DNA from: Paraglaciecola arctica | Lineage (GTDB): Bacteria > Pseudomonadota > Gammaproteobacteria > Enterobacterales > Alteromonadaceae | Direction of reading: 5' to 3' | Assembly: GCF_018861065.1 (NCBI RefSeq) | Contig: NZ_JAHKQO010000036.1 | Location: 521,865 to 585,864, forward strand | Length of the DNA: 64,000 bases | Part shown: positions 16,255 to 26,345 of the stretch, piece by piece | Position numbering within the stretch: position 1 is the stretch's first letter | Layout: each line of letters opens with the position of its first letter | The notes under the pieces: generated by a model | Seen by the model: only the letters and a program-made list of their open reading frames with translations | What the model was told of the DNA's origin: nothing | Database searches by the model: none | Made by a program: the position numbers and the translations under genes

Positions 16255-17817
16255 TTAGCTTCCAGTCCAATCAACCTTGTAGAGATCTCGCCTTCTATCA
16301 AGATAGTTTCTCACGGAACCTTCATTTCTAAGCTGAGTTAATCGATCTAAGTCCAAGTCAACTATGAGTGTCATTTCTGTATTTGGAGTCGTTTCTGATA
16401 CTATTGCGTCATGTGGAAAAGCGAAGTCTGAAGGCGAGAAAACAGCAGACTGTCCATACTGAATATCTACGTTATCAACCTTAGGTAGATTACCTACACT
16501 ACCGGCGATCGCCACATAACATTCGTTTTCAATCGCCCTTGCTTGAGCACATATTCGCACTCTTAGGTAGCCATTTTTGGTGTCAGTCCAAAACGGAATA
16601 AAGAGTATCTGAATTTCTTGTTCCGCCAGTATTCTACCCAGCTCGGGGAACTCAACATCGTAACAAATCAAAATACCAATCTTACCAAAGTCAGTATCGA
16701 AGGCCTGAAGTTTGTCGCCACCTTGCATGATCCAATCTTTCTTTTCATGAGGTGTTGGATGCAATTTATATTGACTATCAATTTGCCCATCTCGATGACA
16801 TAGATAACTCACGTTAAATAACTCATCGTCTTGAACAACCGGCATCGACCCCACTATTACATTAATATTATATGACACAGCTAAACGCGACATTTCAGTC
16901 AATATTTCGTCACTGTAAGTCGCTAAGTTCCAAATCGCATCTATAGATGTATCAGCAGGTTTAATTCCCATAAGCGGCGCATTAAAAAATTCCGGGAACA
17001 ATGCCACATCACATTTGTAGTCCGAAAGCGCGTCTATAAAATATTCAGCTTGTTGTAGTAATTCTGCTACGTCATGAAAATAGCGCATCTGCCATTGCAC
17101 ACAACCAATTCGAGCGGTATTTCTATGGCCACCAAAAAGTTTAGGGGATTCTGCGTTGTAATAGATGTTGTGCCACTGCAACAAGGTAGCATATCCCTTT
17201 GAAGCTTCATCTTCTGGAAGGTATGCCTTGAGTATTTGTTTAACCTCAAACCCATTTGAAATTTGGAAGGTTAAAATAGGGTCGAATAAATCCTTTGATT
17301 TAACAGCTTCGATGTATTCATAAGGAGTCATGGTATCTGCGTGTTTCGCATAATTAGGGATCCGTCCTCCAGCCATTATCGATTTGAGATTGAGGTTCTT
17401 ACATAATTCCTTTCTTGCTTCATACAAACGACGTCCTAATCTGAGTCCTCGATAATCGGGTGATACAAACACATCGACGCCATATAACACATCTCCTTTT
17501 GGATCATGTGTACCTAAATAGGCATCGCCTGTAATTTCGTCATAGGTATGTTTGTCTCCAAACTTTTCGTAATCGACTATGACAGATATTGCGGCCGCGA
17601 TAACTTTTCCTTTATCTTCAATACAAATTTGCCCTTCGGGAAATGTATTAAGCTGTGCCTGATAGTTTTTTAATGGCCATGCGCCGCCGACTTGAACATA
17701 GACAACGTCCATTAACTCTTTCACATCGGCATAATCATCAAGCGTAAGATATCGCAACTCTAAAATATGCGTAGGGTCGTCTGTGCTTGGCGGTGGATTG
17801 GTTTCTCTGTCTTGCAT
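16255..17817 (-). CDS. Fusion of GNAT acetyltransferase and carbon-nitrogen hydrolase
   Basis: The 520-residue protein joins two enzymes. Residues about 18-215 are a GNAT acetyltransferase (V-F-V-S-P-D-Y-R-G-L-R-L-G-R-R-L-Y is the acetyl-CoA loop). Residues about 225-510 are a nitrilase-superfamily amidase with the Glu-Lys-Cys triad visible: Glu in L-F-P-E-F-F, Lys in P-T-P-H-E-K-K-D-W and Cys in I-L-I-C-Y-D-V-E-F-P-E. The architecture is conserved in many proteobacteria and in Bacillus YhcX, with an undefined amide substrate. It is transcribed alone. Confidence 0.92.
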   Translation of the reverse strand: MQDRETNPPPSTDDPTHILELRYLTLDDYADVKELMDVVYVQVGGAWPLKNYQAQLNTFPEGQICIEDKGKVIAAAISVIVDYEKFGDKHTYDEITGDAYLGTHDPKGDVLYGVDVFVSPDYRGLRLGRRLYEARKELCKNLNLKSIMAGGRIPNYAKHADTMTPYEYIEAVKSKDLFDPILTFQISNGFEVKQILKAYLPEDEASKGYATLLQWHNIYYNAESPKLFGGHRNTARIGCVQWQMRYFHDVAELLQQAEYFIDALSDYKCDVALFPEFFNAPLMGIKPADTSIDAIWNLATYSDEILTEMSRLAVSYNINVIVGSMPVVQDDELFNVSYLCHRDGQIDSQYKLHPTPHEKKDWIMQGGDKLQAFDTDFGKIGILICYDVEFPELGRILAEQEIQILFIPFWTDTKNGYLRVRICAQARAIENECYVAIAGSVGNLPKVDNVDIQYGQSAVFSPSDFAFPHDAIVSETTPNTEMTLIVDLDLDRLTQLRNEGSVRNYLDRRRDLYKVDWTGS

Positions 17818-17997
17818 ATCAAAATCTCTTGTTAATTGTTCAAAACATTTTCTTGAGTGGAATTAGGACTACAAGGAATGGATATTTGTTTTAGCATGAA
17901 TTGCAGATTATAAGATACACAAAAAAATCTAAATAAATGACTATGGGCTACTTATCTTTTATCGATACCATAGGGGCGAGTATGTAAGGGGGTTAAA

Positions 17998-19338
17998 ATG
18001 GTCAGCCAAGAACAACGAGAGAGTGCCTTTTTATGGCTACTTGACCGACTTAAAGAAGATCAAGTCGCGGTACCACTTATCGCCAGGGATTTTACTGCGG
18101 AAGACTGGGCGTTTGTATTTGAAGGGCTGCCTAAAGACCTACGTTTTGAATTGTGGCAAACACTCACCGAAGATAAAAAATCTCCTATATTAGCAGCGAT
18201 GCGAGATGACTCTCGCGAGCAGCTTATGTCTTTGTTGTCGAATCAAAACATTGAAGACCTTGCACTTGCTAGTACCACAGAACACTTGGTCGAAATTCTT
18301 GATGCACTGCCTAATCGCGTCGCCAAAGGGTTAATTAAGAAATTAAACGCCCAAGAATCAGGTTTAATAGAAGAAGCATTAAACTACTCCGATGAACAAC
18401 TAGGTCGTTATGTTAATCATGACGTCTACACTGTGAACAAAAGTGTTACTGTAGGTGAGTTGTTGGACGCTTTAAAGATAGAAACCCTTCCTCCCTATAC
18501 CGATAGTATTTTAGTGGTAGATGATACTGATCACTATTTAGGTCAGTTAGACATCAATCAGTTATTCAATAGTGATGCTGACGCACAACTGATCCAGGTT
18601 GCCGAATTTTCTGACCGAGTGTTGGCCGCAGATCTCGACTTATTCGATGCCTCTGAAGCAGTAAAAAGCAGTGGCCGTTCAATGTTACCTGTCATTACTA
18701 AGGAGGGCCGACTCTTGGGTCGATTCTCCGTAAAAGACGCGATTGACGTCTACCAAGAGTATTATGAAGCCCAATTGTCACATATGGGCCGTGTAAGTGA
18801 CGAAGATTTATTTGCGCCAGTATTTACCAGCGCAAGGCGCCGCGCAGTATGGTTAGGGATCAACCTTTTAACCGCTTTTGCTGCGTCAATTGTTATTGGA
18901 ATTTTTGATGAAGTCGTGGCCCAAGTCGTGGCCTTAGCCGTACTCATGCCTATAGTAGCCAGCATGGGTGGCATAACAGGTAGCCAAACTTTGACACTGA
19001 CAATCAGGGGGTTAGCAACAGGACAGTTAGCGACCTCAAACCTAAGGGCGCTGGGTAACAAAGAGGTGTTGGTAGCCTTTTTTAACGGCCTGCTTTGGGC
19101 TTTGGTGGTGTCGGCTATTACCTCGTTGTGGTTTGATAACCCTTGGCTGTCAGCCATTATTGCGGTAGCACTAGTGATTAATATGCTGATTGCCGCGATT
19201 TCTGGGATAGTGATACCTGTCTTACTTGATAAGATGGGTATTGATCCTGCGCTTGCTGGCTCGGTGATTTTAACAACGGTCACTGATGTTATCGGCTTTT
19301 TTGTGTTTTTAGGAGCAGCCTCATTGTTGTTGGTCTAA
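17998..19338 (+). CDS. mgtE: Magnesium transporter MgtE
   Basis: The 446-residue inner-membrane channel has the MgtE order: a cytoplasmic helical N domain (about residues 1-130), a CBS pair (about 135-255), a linking helix and five membrane helices (about 280-446). The pore segment A-S-M-G-G-I-T-G-S-Q-T-L and the P-V-L-L-D-K-M-G-I-D-P-A-L-A motif are characteristic. The N and CBS domains close the channel when cellular Mg2+ is high. A strong AGGGGG ribosome site precedes the ATG. Confidence 0.95.
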   Translation: MVSQEQRESAFLWLLDRLKEDQVAVPLIARDFTAEDWAFVFEGLPKDLRFELWQTLTEDKKSPILAAMRDDSREQLMSLLSNQNIEDLALASTTEHLVEILDALPNRVAKGLIKKLNAQESGLIEEALNYSDEQLGRYVNHDVYTVNKSVTVGELLDALKIETLPPYTDSILVVDDTDHYLGQLDINQLFNSDADAQLIQVAEFSDRVLAADLDLFDASEAVKSSGRSMLPVITKEGRLLGRFSVKDAIDVYQEYYEAQLSHMGRVSDEDLFAPVFTSARRRAVWLGINLLTAFAASIVIGIFDEVVAQVVALAVLMPIVASMGGITGSQTLTLTIRGLATGQLATSNLRALGNKEVLVAFFNGLLWALVVSAITSLWFDNPWLSAIIAVALVINMLIAAISGIVIPVLLDKMGIDPALAGSVILTTVTDVIGFFVFLGAASLLLV

Positions 19339-19412
19339 TAGTGATTAAACTTGCTAGCCACTGCAATTGTTGTTCTTTATAATCCACATCCTTTTGTTAG
19401 ACAGAAACGACT

Positions 19413-21332
19413 ATGCCAAGAACTAAAAAGTGGACCATTGACGACTCGGAAAATATCTACCGTGTAAAACGTTGGGGAGATGGCTATTTTGAAATCGGTC
19501 AAAATGGCAATTTGCAGATTACCCCAGATCCCTCAAATACCAGTATGCGAATCGATTTCAAAGCGGTTATAGATGAAATCAAACAAGAAGGCATTCAATT
19601 TCCTCTGGTAGTTAGGTTCCACGATATCCTGCGTTCTCAGGTGGCGTTGCTGAATCAAACCTTTCAAGACATCCTCAAAGAAGCCCAATATGACGGTGGC
19701 TATATGGGCGTATACCCAGTAAAAGTCAACCAGATGCGCGAGGTAGTGGAAGAAATAGTCGACGCAGGCGCACCTTTTAATTATGGCTTAGAGGCAGGTT
19801 CTAAAGCAGAACTACTAACTGTTATGGCCCTTAATACAAACACAGACTCACTGACTGTATTAAATGGCTATAAAGACGAAGAATTTATGCGCTTAGCATT
19901 GTTAAGTCGTAAGTTGGGTCGTAAAACGATAGTAGTCATTGAAAAGTTTTCTGAGTTAATTCTTTTAGTTAAAATTGCCAAAGAGCTAGGAATTGAGCCA
20001 ATAGTCGGCATACGCTCTAAGATGACCGTTAAAGGTCGAGGAAAATGGGCAAGCTCAGGTGGCGACAGAGCAAAATTTGGTTTAACCATAAGTGAAATGA
20101 TCAATGCGGCCCGTTACCTTGAAAAACACGGTATGGCTGATAGCTTAAAACTATTGCATTTCCATATTGGCAGTCAATTAACCGACATCCGCGCAGTAAA
20201 GGAATCCATAGCAGAGGGTGCTATGATTTACTCAGAATTGCACCGCATGGGCTTTAAACTTGAATACGTTGATGTAGGTGGCGGCTTAGGAATCGACTAT
20301 GACGGCAGTCAGTCAACGAATGACTCGTCACGAAACTACAGTATGAAAGAGTACGTTGCCGATATTGTTTATGGCATGAAACAAGTCTGTGACTTAGAAA
20401 ATGTTCCCCACCCTACTCTTGTAAGCGAAAGCGGACGCGCCATTACTGCACACCATAGCTGTGTGGTTACTCAAGTTGTGGGTGAAATAAAAGCTCACGG
20501 TGCCGGTATCGAAACGGATCCTGTAGATGATGAACATGTATTAGTAAGTGATATACGAGAACTATCAGAAATTATTGGTCAACAAAACAATTTGCAGGAA
20601 ATATTTAACGACGCTTCACAATTTAAAGAACAGGCATTAAATGCCTTTAAATTACGGGTAATATCCCTTGAAGAGCTTGCCAAAATCGAAACCTTATATT
20701 GGAAAATTATGGGGGAAGTGCAACTGCGCATCAAAGACGCTGAGTTTGTGCCAGAAGAAATGCAAGAGTTAGATTTTGCTCTGTCTTCGCAATACCTATG
20801 TAACTTTTCGGTTTTCCAATCGGCGGCAGATACTTGGGCCATCGATCAGGTGCTGCCCGTTGTCCCCTTAACTAGAATGAACGAAAAACCCAACATTAAC
20901 TGTTCTTTAGTCGATATTACTTGTGACAGTGACGGTAAATTAGATCAGTTTATAAGTGAACAAGGCATTTCAGACATTGTTCCCATGCATACGCTAAAAG
21001 CGGATGAAGATTATTATTTGGGTTTGTTTTTAACTGGCGCCTACCAAGATGTAATGGGCGATATGCATAACTTGTTTGGACGCTTAAACGAAGTACATAT
21101 TTTCAGTCACGACGATGATCCGCAAGATTTTTATATTGAAGAAGTGGTCAACGGTTCGTCAGTTGAAGATGTGCTTTCGATCATGCAATATCACCCAAGC
21201 TCCATGGCCAAAAGTGTCAAAAAAATGATCGATGGACATGTAGCATTGGGGCAAATGAAACCTAGAGAAGGCGTAAAATGGACCGACTTCTATGAGGATT
21301 GCCTAAAAGGATATACCTATCTAAAAACCTAA
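19413..21332 (+). CDS. speA: Biosynthetic arginine decarboxylase
   Basis: The 639-residue PLP enzyme converts arginine to agmatine, the first step of putrescine synthesis by that route. The PLP lysine lies in Y-P-V-K-V-N-Q (about residue 104); H-I-G-S-Q and D-V-G-G-G-L-G-I-D-Y-D are the phosphate-binding and family motifs; length matches SpeA. No agmatinase gene (speB) follows in this window. The stop overlaps the stop of the convergent serine hydrolase gene by four bases. Confidence 0.96.
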   Translation: MPRTKKWTIDDSENIYRVKRWGDGYFEIGQNGNLQITPDPSNTSMRIDFKAVIDEIKQEGIQFPLVVRFHDILRSQVALLNQTFQDILKEAQYDGGYMGVYPVKVNQMREVVEEIVDAGAPFNYGLEAGSKAELLTVMALNTNTDSLTVLNGYKDEEFMRLALLSRKLGRKTIVVIEKFSELILLVKIAKELGIEPIVGIRSKMTVKGRGKWASSGGDRAKFGLTISEMINAARYLEKHGMADSLKLLHFHIGSQLTDIRAVKESIAEGAMIYSELHRMGFKLEYVDVGGGLGIDYDGSQSTNDSSRNYSMKEYVADIVYGMKQVCDLENVPHPTLVSESGRAITAHHSCVVTQVVGEIKAHGAGIETDPVDDEHVLVSDIRELSEIIGQQNNLQEIFNDASQFKEQALNAFKLRVISLEELAKIETLYWKIMGEVQLRIKDAEFVPEEMQELDFALSSQYLCNFSVFQSAADTWAIDQVLPVVPLTRMNEKPNINCSLVDITCDSDGKLDQFISEQGISDIVPMHTLKADEDYYLGLFLTGAYQDVMGDMHNLFGRLNEVHIFSHDDDPQDFYIEEVVNGSSVEDVLSIMQYHPSSMAKSVKKMIDGHVALGQMKPREGVKWTDFYEDCLKGYTYLKT

Positions 21333-22483
21333 GGCGTCACTTTTAACGAGCCAGCAACCATGTTGGCTTGTTCTAAGTGTTGAAAACATCTCGCCCAAAA
21401 ATCAGGGGTAAATTCGTTGATCAAATTAGATTCTGCATTCATTAGCATCACATAGCCCACACCATATTCTGGTGAAAACGCGATATCGGCGCGATATCCT
21501 TGCACCCAGCCACCATGATAATTCAGTTTGTGGCCAGCAAAATCATAAATACGCCATCCCAATCCATAATGAGCGTCCGATAAAAATTCTCGCCATTGAC
21601 GTCTGTAGGTTTCCTTTTTACTTTTGGTCAATGGAGTAGTCACTTGACTTATCAACTCCGGTGACACTACCTGTGGTGACTCGCCAAGCAATGCGCGCAT
21701 CCAAATTACCATATCATGCATACTCGCATTGACTCCTGCGGCGGGAGAATATCGATAATAATCATCTCTAACAGTTGATAAACGCCAGCGACTTTTCGAA
21801 ATTGCCACATGGGGCTTAGCCCACTTAGATGAGGCCTGCAACGCGCTTTTGCCTATGCTTGCATGAGGCATCTTTAACGGTTGGATCAACGTTTGTGTAA
21901 GCGCTTGTGAATAAGATGAATGATGCTGTTGAAAATAACTGTCTACTACAGCAAATAGTGCATTTTGATAGGTGTAACATTGCCCTGGCTGGCAAAGCGG
22001 TTCCAGCTCAGAAAGCATTGTTAATACGCGGTCTACGGCATAATTGGCTTCAATTAAATTATCATACGCATTGGGGGTGTAGCCGCTAGATTGTCCAATA
22101 ATATGTTGCAATACCAATTCACCACTTTTACTTTTTGCAGTAGAAAACTCAGGTATTAACTGCGAAACTGGAATTTGCCAATCTAACTGGTTTTGAGCTA
22201 CATATTTAGCCATCAGCATTGAAGTAAAAGTTTTAGAAACTGACGCCAAGCGAAATACTGTATCTAAGGCTATGGGTTGCCCTGATTTACTTTCTTTACC
22301 GTACACCACTACCGAGGCGGGTTTACCTTTTTCAATATAAGCGAAGGTATACCCTGGTAAATTCTTTTTTTGAGCTTTTTTCTGAATATCTTCTGCAAAT
22401 TTAGTGAGCCATTGATCTGCAGCAATACTCCTGCTACTGCAGACAAATACTAGCAGTAGCGTCCCTATGAGAAACTTAAACAT
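21329..22483 (-). CDS. Serine hydrolase of the beta-lactamase/class C family
   Basis: The protein (about 384 residues from the chosen ATG) has a signal peptide (L-L-L-V-F-V-C-S-S) and the catalytic triad of the AmpC/EstB-like family: S-V-S-K (nucleophile Ser), Y-x-N in Y-T-Y-Q-N-A, and an H-G-G motif in Y-H-G-G-W-V-Q-G. It should be a periplasmic peptidase or esterase; members are usually not true beta-lactamases. The ATG at 22483 makes the signal peptide start at the N-terminus; an upstream ATG at 22507 would add eight residues. Confidence 0.88.
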   Translation of the reverse strand: MFKFLIGTLLLVFVCSSRSIAADQWLTKFAEDIQKKAQKKNLPGYTFAYIEKGKPASVVVYGKESKSGQPIALDTVFRLASVSKTFTSMLMAKYVAQNQLDWQIPVSQLIPEFSTAKSKSGELVLQHIIGQSSGYTPNAYDNLIEANYAVDRVLTMLSELEPLCQPGQCYTYQNALFAVVDSYFQQHHSSYSQALTQTLIQPLKMPHASIGKSALQASSKWAKPHVAISKSRWRLSTVRDDYYRYSPAAGVNASMHDMVIWMRALLGESPQVVSPELISQVTTPLTKSKKETYRRQWREFLSDAHYGLGWRIYDFAGHKLNYHGGWVQGYRADIAFSPEYGVGYVMLMNAESNLINEFTPDFWARCFQHLEQANMVAGSLKVTP

Positions 22484-22760
22484 ACCCAACTCGAAATACT
22501 GATACATGGACTAACATGTCCACTAGAGCCATAACTATATAAAACAAATAAGTCACATCATTCCTAATTTAGTTTGAATGAACCAAACAGTATTTAACTT
22601 AACTGTGGTTATTATCCTATGTGTTGGTGCTTGGAACAACTGCTATGTCTTCAGTGTCTTCGGCATCAACCTATCAACTTAGATTGACTGCCGCTTTTGT
22701 CGCACTAAATTAGTAGAAGTCGTTAGAATAACAATAACAAAAGTATCGAAGCAAAAAATA

Positions 22761-24104
22761 ATGAATCCAGATTATCAACAAGCGCGACTGACTAGAGATC
22801 CACGATTTGACGGCACATTTTTTATTGCTGTAAAAACCACTAATATTTTTTGCCGTCCAATATGTCCTGCCAATACGCCACTTGAAAAAAATGTCGAGTA
22901 CTTTAAGTTGGCACAGCAAGCCATGCATGCTGGGTATCGTCCATGCCTGCGCTGTCGACCTGACAGTGCACCGCATTCTTTCGCTTGGGGTGGAGTGAAT
23001 ACTACAGTTAACAGGGCAATGCGTTTACTCAGACAAAACAGAGAATTGAACGTTCAAGAAGTAGCGGAAAAGTTAGGCATAACTACCCGTTACTTTCGTC
23101 AGCTTTTTCAGCAACATTTAGGCTTAAGTCCAAAACAATACCAATTATTTGATAAGGTGTTATTTGCGAAACAACTGCTTCACCAAAACTGTTTATCAAT
23201 TGAGCATGTTGCCCATGCCAGTGGTTTTTCCAGCGCCAGACGATTACAACAGAACTTCAAAAACGTGACAGGTTTCACCCCGCAACAAATAAAACAAGGT
23301 AAACATCAACAAGACCAACTCATTAATCTTAAATTGGCATTTAGGCCGCCATTTAATAGTGCACACATGTTAACGTTTCTGAGAATTAGAGCAATTCAAG
23401 GAATCGAAAGAGTCACTGAAAATGAGTATTCTAGAACCTTTATGATAGGAGCAGACAAAGGTTGGTTTAGAGTGTCAGTTGATGAGGTAAAACATTGTTT
23501 AATGATACAAATCAGGCTTTCCAAAGTTGAAAAACTGAACAGTGTTTTGAGCAATATTGAAAGAATGTTTGATCTCAATGCTGATACTGAAACAATCCAA
23601 AAACAATTACTAAATTGTGGAGTACCAGAAACCAGCTTATTAACAGGCTTAAGAATACCCGGCGTGTGGGATACGTTTGAAGCAGGTTGCAGAGCAATAC
23701 TAGGACAACAAATATCAGTCAAAGCAGCCATTACCCTGTTATCACAATTGACCCATGAACTAGGTGAAAAAGAGCAAGAGTTTTACTATTTCCCAACTGC
23801 CGCAGCTATAGCGACAAGTGACCTCGCCTTCTTAAAAATACCTAGCAGCCGCAGACAAACCTTACAGTCGTTTGCGCAATATAGACTGGATAACCCAGAT
23901 GCATCTGTTGATCACTGGTTAGAAATAAAAGGCATAGGGCCATGGACAGTAGCCTATGGACAAATGCGCGGTCAATCCAACCCCGACATCTGGCTTAATA
24001 CCGATCTGATCATAAAAAAACAACTAGCGGAAATGAATATAGAGCCCGATTTGGCCCGCCCTTGGCGAAGCTACTTAACGTTACAACTTTGGAGCATGTC
24101 ATGA
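22761..24104 (+). CDS. Ada/AlkA fusion: methyl-sensing regulator and 3-methyladenine glycosylase
   Basis: The 447-residue protein has three parts. Residues about 1-80 are the Ada zinc domain with four Cys (F-C-R-P-I-C and C-L-R-C), whose first Cys accepts methyl from phosphotriesters in Ada. Residues about 85-180 are an AraC-type DNA-binding domain. The rest is an AlkA-like glycosylase, with the helix-hairpin-helix G-I-G-P-W-T and the Asp in L-N-T-D-L corresponding to the catalytic Asp. The methylguanine transferase domain of Ada is absent but is supplied by the next gene, whose ATG overlaps this stop. The pair forms an adaptive-response operon to alkylation damage. Confidence 0.92.
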   Translation: MNPDYQQARLTRDPRFDGTFFIAVKTTNIFCRPICPANTPLEKNVEYFKLAQQAMHAGYRPCLRCRPDSAPHSFAWGGVNTTVNRAMRLLRQNRELNVQEVAEKLGITTRYFRQLFQQHLGLSPKQYQLFDKVLFAKQLLHQNCLSIEHVAHASGFSSARRLQQNFKNVTGFTPQQIKQGKHQQDQLINLKLAFRPPFNSAHMLTFLRIRAIQGIERVTENEYSRTFMIGADKGWFRVSVDEVKHCLMIQIRLSKVEKLNSVLSNIERMFDLNADTETIQKQLLNCGVPETSLLTGLRIPGVWDTFEAGCRAILGQQISVKAAITLLSQLTHELGEKEQEFYYFPTAAAIATSDLAFLKIPSSRRQTLQSFAQYRLDNPDASVDHWLEIKGIGPWTVAYGQMRGQSNPDIWLNTDLIIKKQLAEMNIEPDLARPWRSYLTLQLWSMS

Positions 24105-24571
24105 CAACAATTAGTCAATTTATTGAATATCTAGATTCGGAATTTGGCACTTTGCAAATATGTGCTGACCAAAAAGGTATTACCTCTATAGGTTTTGTGA
24201 AAGAAAAACCCAAAACAACCAAAAGCGGTGAAGTTACCAAACAAGCAGTAACACAATTACAAGAATATTTAGCCGGCACGCGATCCCTGTTTGATTTGCC
24301 ATTGAACCCTAAGGGCACTGAATTTCAACATCAGGTTTGGCAGCAGTTGCGTACCATAGAATACGGGCAAACCTGCAGTTATGCCGACATTGCAAAAGGA
24401 ATCAATAACCCAAAAGCTGTTAGAGCAGTAGGTGCTGCCAATGGACGTAATCCATTGACTATTGTAGTGCCTTGTCACAGAGTCATTGGCAGCAATGGGA
24501 AGTTAACCGGTTATGCTTGGGGTACAGCAATCAAAGCCGGACTGTTAGCACTTGAACAAAAAACTGTATAG
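24101..24571 (+). CDS. ogt: Methylated-DNA-protein cysteine methyltransferase
   Basis: The 156-residue enzyme removes methyl from O6-methylguanine in a suicide reaction. The acceptor Cys lies in V-V-P-C-H-R-V-I-G, preceded by the DNA-binding Y-A-D-I-A-K and A-V-R-A-V-G-A-A-N segments. I chose the ATG at 24101, which overlaps the stop of the Ada/AlkA gene (ATGTCATGA context), implying coupled translation. Confidence 0.94.
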   Translation: MTTISQFIEYLDSEFGTLQICADQKGITSIGFVKEKPKTTKSGEVTKQAVTQLQEYLAGTRSLFDLPLNPKGTEFQHQVWQQLRTIEYGQTCSYADIAKGINNPKAVRAVGAANGRNPLTIVVPCHRVIGSNGKLTGYAWGTAIKAGLLALEQKTV

Positions 24572-24590
24572 CTAGACCCGCAGGGAATGA

Positions 24591-26039
24591 CTAGTCAGAA
24601 TCAATTAACTGCATTTTAACCATGTTTCTACCATCTCGTTTCGCTGCAAAAAGCGCATCATCGGCCGCAGAAATAACTTCTGACATGGTCCGCGGGGTAG
24701 CGGTAAACGACACCCCAAAACTAGCCGTTAGTTGAATAGAAGTAGTACCGGTGGTGATTGTCATTGCACCTAACTTTTTACATAACTCCTGACATATTTC
24801 CGCAGCCTCGTGAGGTCCAGTGTCGGGCATCAATAAGATAAATTCCTCGCCACCCCAGCGGCCTAAAATATCAGTTTCGCGTATGTTGCTTTGCAACATT
24901 TGCGCAACTTGACGCAATACTATGTCTCCTGCTTTCCTTCCGTGAGTGTCGTTGATGGGCTTAAAATTATCCAAATCAATTAAAACTAAACTAACCGATT
25001 GTTTCTCATACATCAGCTCCTCAAACTTCAAACTAATGTTATTTCGGTTGGCTAATTCAGTAAGGATATCAATTTGCTTAATTTTTTGGATATCCTTTTT
25101 GAAGTAATACAACAAATTGTAAATCAATAAAAACAACCCAAATATCACTGCTAGTAAGGTCACTACACTCAGAATAAAAGCGCGGCTTATTTCAGTTTGT
25201 CGAGATTGGAGAGGGGTTATAATGTACAAAGTCCAGTCAAATGGTTGAATATTGAGTTCTGCAATTAGCGCCTCTTGGCCGTTGATTTGCAGCAATAAAT
25301 TATTCAATGACTTCTGTTTTTGCTCTGGTTTTAAACTTTGAAACCAAGGTAAGTCAGCAAGATTTTTGAAGGTAACACCTTTAATCAGCAACTCAGGATC
25401 GGATGTCAGTGTAATATCTTTGTTCTGGTCAACGAAGATAAAATCATATCCGTAGGTTTTTTTGTATTCGTTGAATATTTGCGTAAATTCATGAAGACTT
25501 TTACCTACACCAAATACACCTAGAAAATTGTTTTCGTCATCATAAATCTTTAAGTCAATGTAAAATTGAGGGTTTTGCCACTGGCCAATATCAGCCATGG
25601 CATTTTCGGGTTGTGCTTTATAACTGAAATACCAATCAACTTTACCTTCTGTTAATTCAATTTTTTTTCCCTCAGAATCATATTGAGTACGATTGAGTTC
25701 GCTTGCAATAAAAAAATTTAAGGAAAATTCCTGATTCAAGCGGCGTAAGGTAGCGAAAATTTGCTCCTCATTAACTGCCGGATTCAACATTAATTCTTTA
25801 AGCTCTTTTGCTTTAGCCAATGTCTGAGAAATATGCAAAGGTTGCATAAGTTGCTCAACAATCAATTGTAAAGCGGGAGAATGTGACTGCTGCTGCGCTC
25901 TGCTTTGTTCGGCAACAATCTTAGACACACTTATATGGATTAAGGTGACAATAGAAATTACAACCACAGCAAACAATATTAAAATACTTCGATGTAATGT
26001 ACGGAAAATATTCACTGGCAACCTTGCTCTTAATTTCAC
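24591..26039 (-). CDS. Diguanylate cyclase with periplasmic sensor domain
   Basis: The 482-residue protein has a membrane helix near residues 15-38, a periplasmic Cache-like region (about 40-280; V-D-W-Y-F-S-Y and F-G-V-G-K-S-L are Cache phrases), a second helix near 285-312 and a GGDEF domain (about 325-480). The active site reads R-W-G-G-E-E-F, a functional variant, so it should make cyclic di-GMP. An allosteric RxxD site five residues upstream was not seen clearly. Confidence 0.9.
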   Translation of the reverse strand: MKLRARLPVNIFRTLHRSILILFAVVVISIVTLIHISVSKIVAEQSRAQQQSHSPALQLIVEQLMQPLHISQTLAKAKELKELMLNPAVNEEQIFATLRRLNQEFSLNFFIASELNRTQYDSEGKKIELTEGKVDWYFSYKAQPENAMADIGQWQNPQFYIDLKIYDDENNFLGVFGVGKSLHEFTQIFNEYKKTYGYDFIFVDQNKDITLTSDPELLIKGVTFKNLADLPWFQSLKPEQKQKSLNNLLLQINGQEALIAELNIQPFDWTLYIITPLQSRQTEISRAFILSVVTLLAVIFGLFLLIYNLLYYFKKDIQKIKQIDILTELANRNNISLKFEELMYEKQSVSLVLIDLDNFKPINDTHGRKAGDIVLRQVAQMLQSNIRETDILGRWGGEEFILLMPDTGPHEAAEICQELCKKLGAMTITTGTTSIQLTASFGVSFTATPRTMSEVISAADDALFAAKRDGRNMVKMQLIDSD

Positions 26040-26345
26040 CTAAACTGATTAGTCACGCCCAATGCCTTTTAGGCAACTACACCATCATAGCGGAGAATTG
26101 TCCTCAGAGTCATCAGGATAGCGATTATTTTTACTATTCTTAATAGAAAAACGATCACAATCATCCTATAGAATGGCTATTCTGATATTTTTCAGCATTC
26201 CAAACTATTGTGAAACACATGTTTTGGTTGGTTTAAAACTAGTATTGAGCTACTGACAGTAGATTAGCAAAAAAGTAGAATGAATAAATATGTCTCAAAG
26301 TGAAGCGCATTTTGGCGACTACACTTCAAATATAAAGGAAACTAA
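26040..26345. other. Intergenic region before glmU
   Basis: This 306-base gap separates the divergent diguanylate cyclase and glmU genes and should hold both promoters. Apart from a short TGCCT/AGGCA inverted repeat near 26060-26072 and an AAGGA ribosome site just before glmU, I see no structured element. The atp operon that often precedes glmU is not in the window. Confidence 0.5.

Noticed and set aside
18762-19283. 173-codon minus-strand frame opposite mgtE
   Set aside because: Shadow of the highly biased mgtE membrane region; no start signal of its own.
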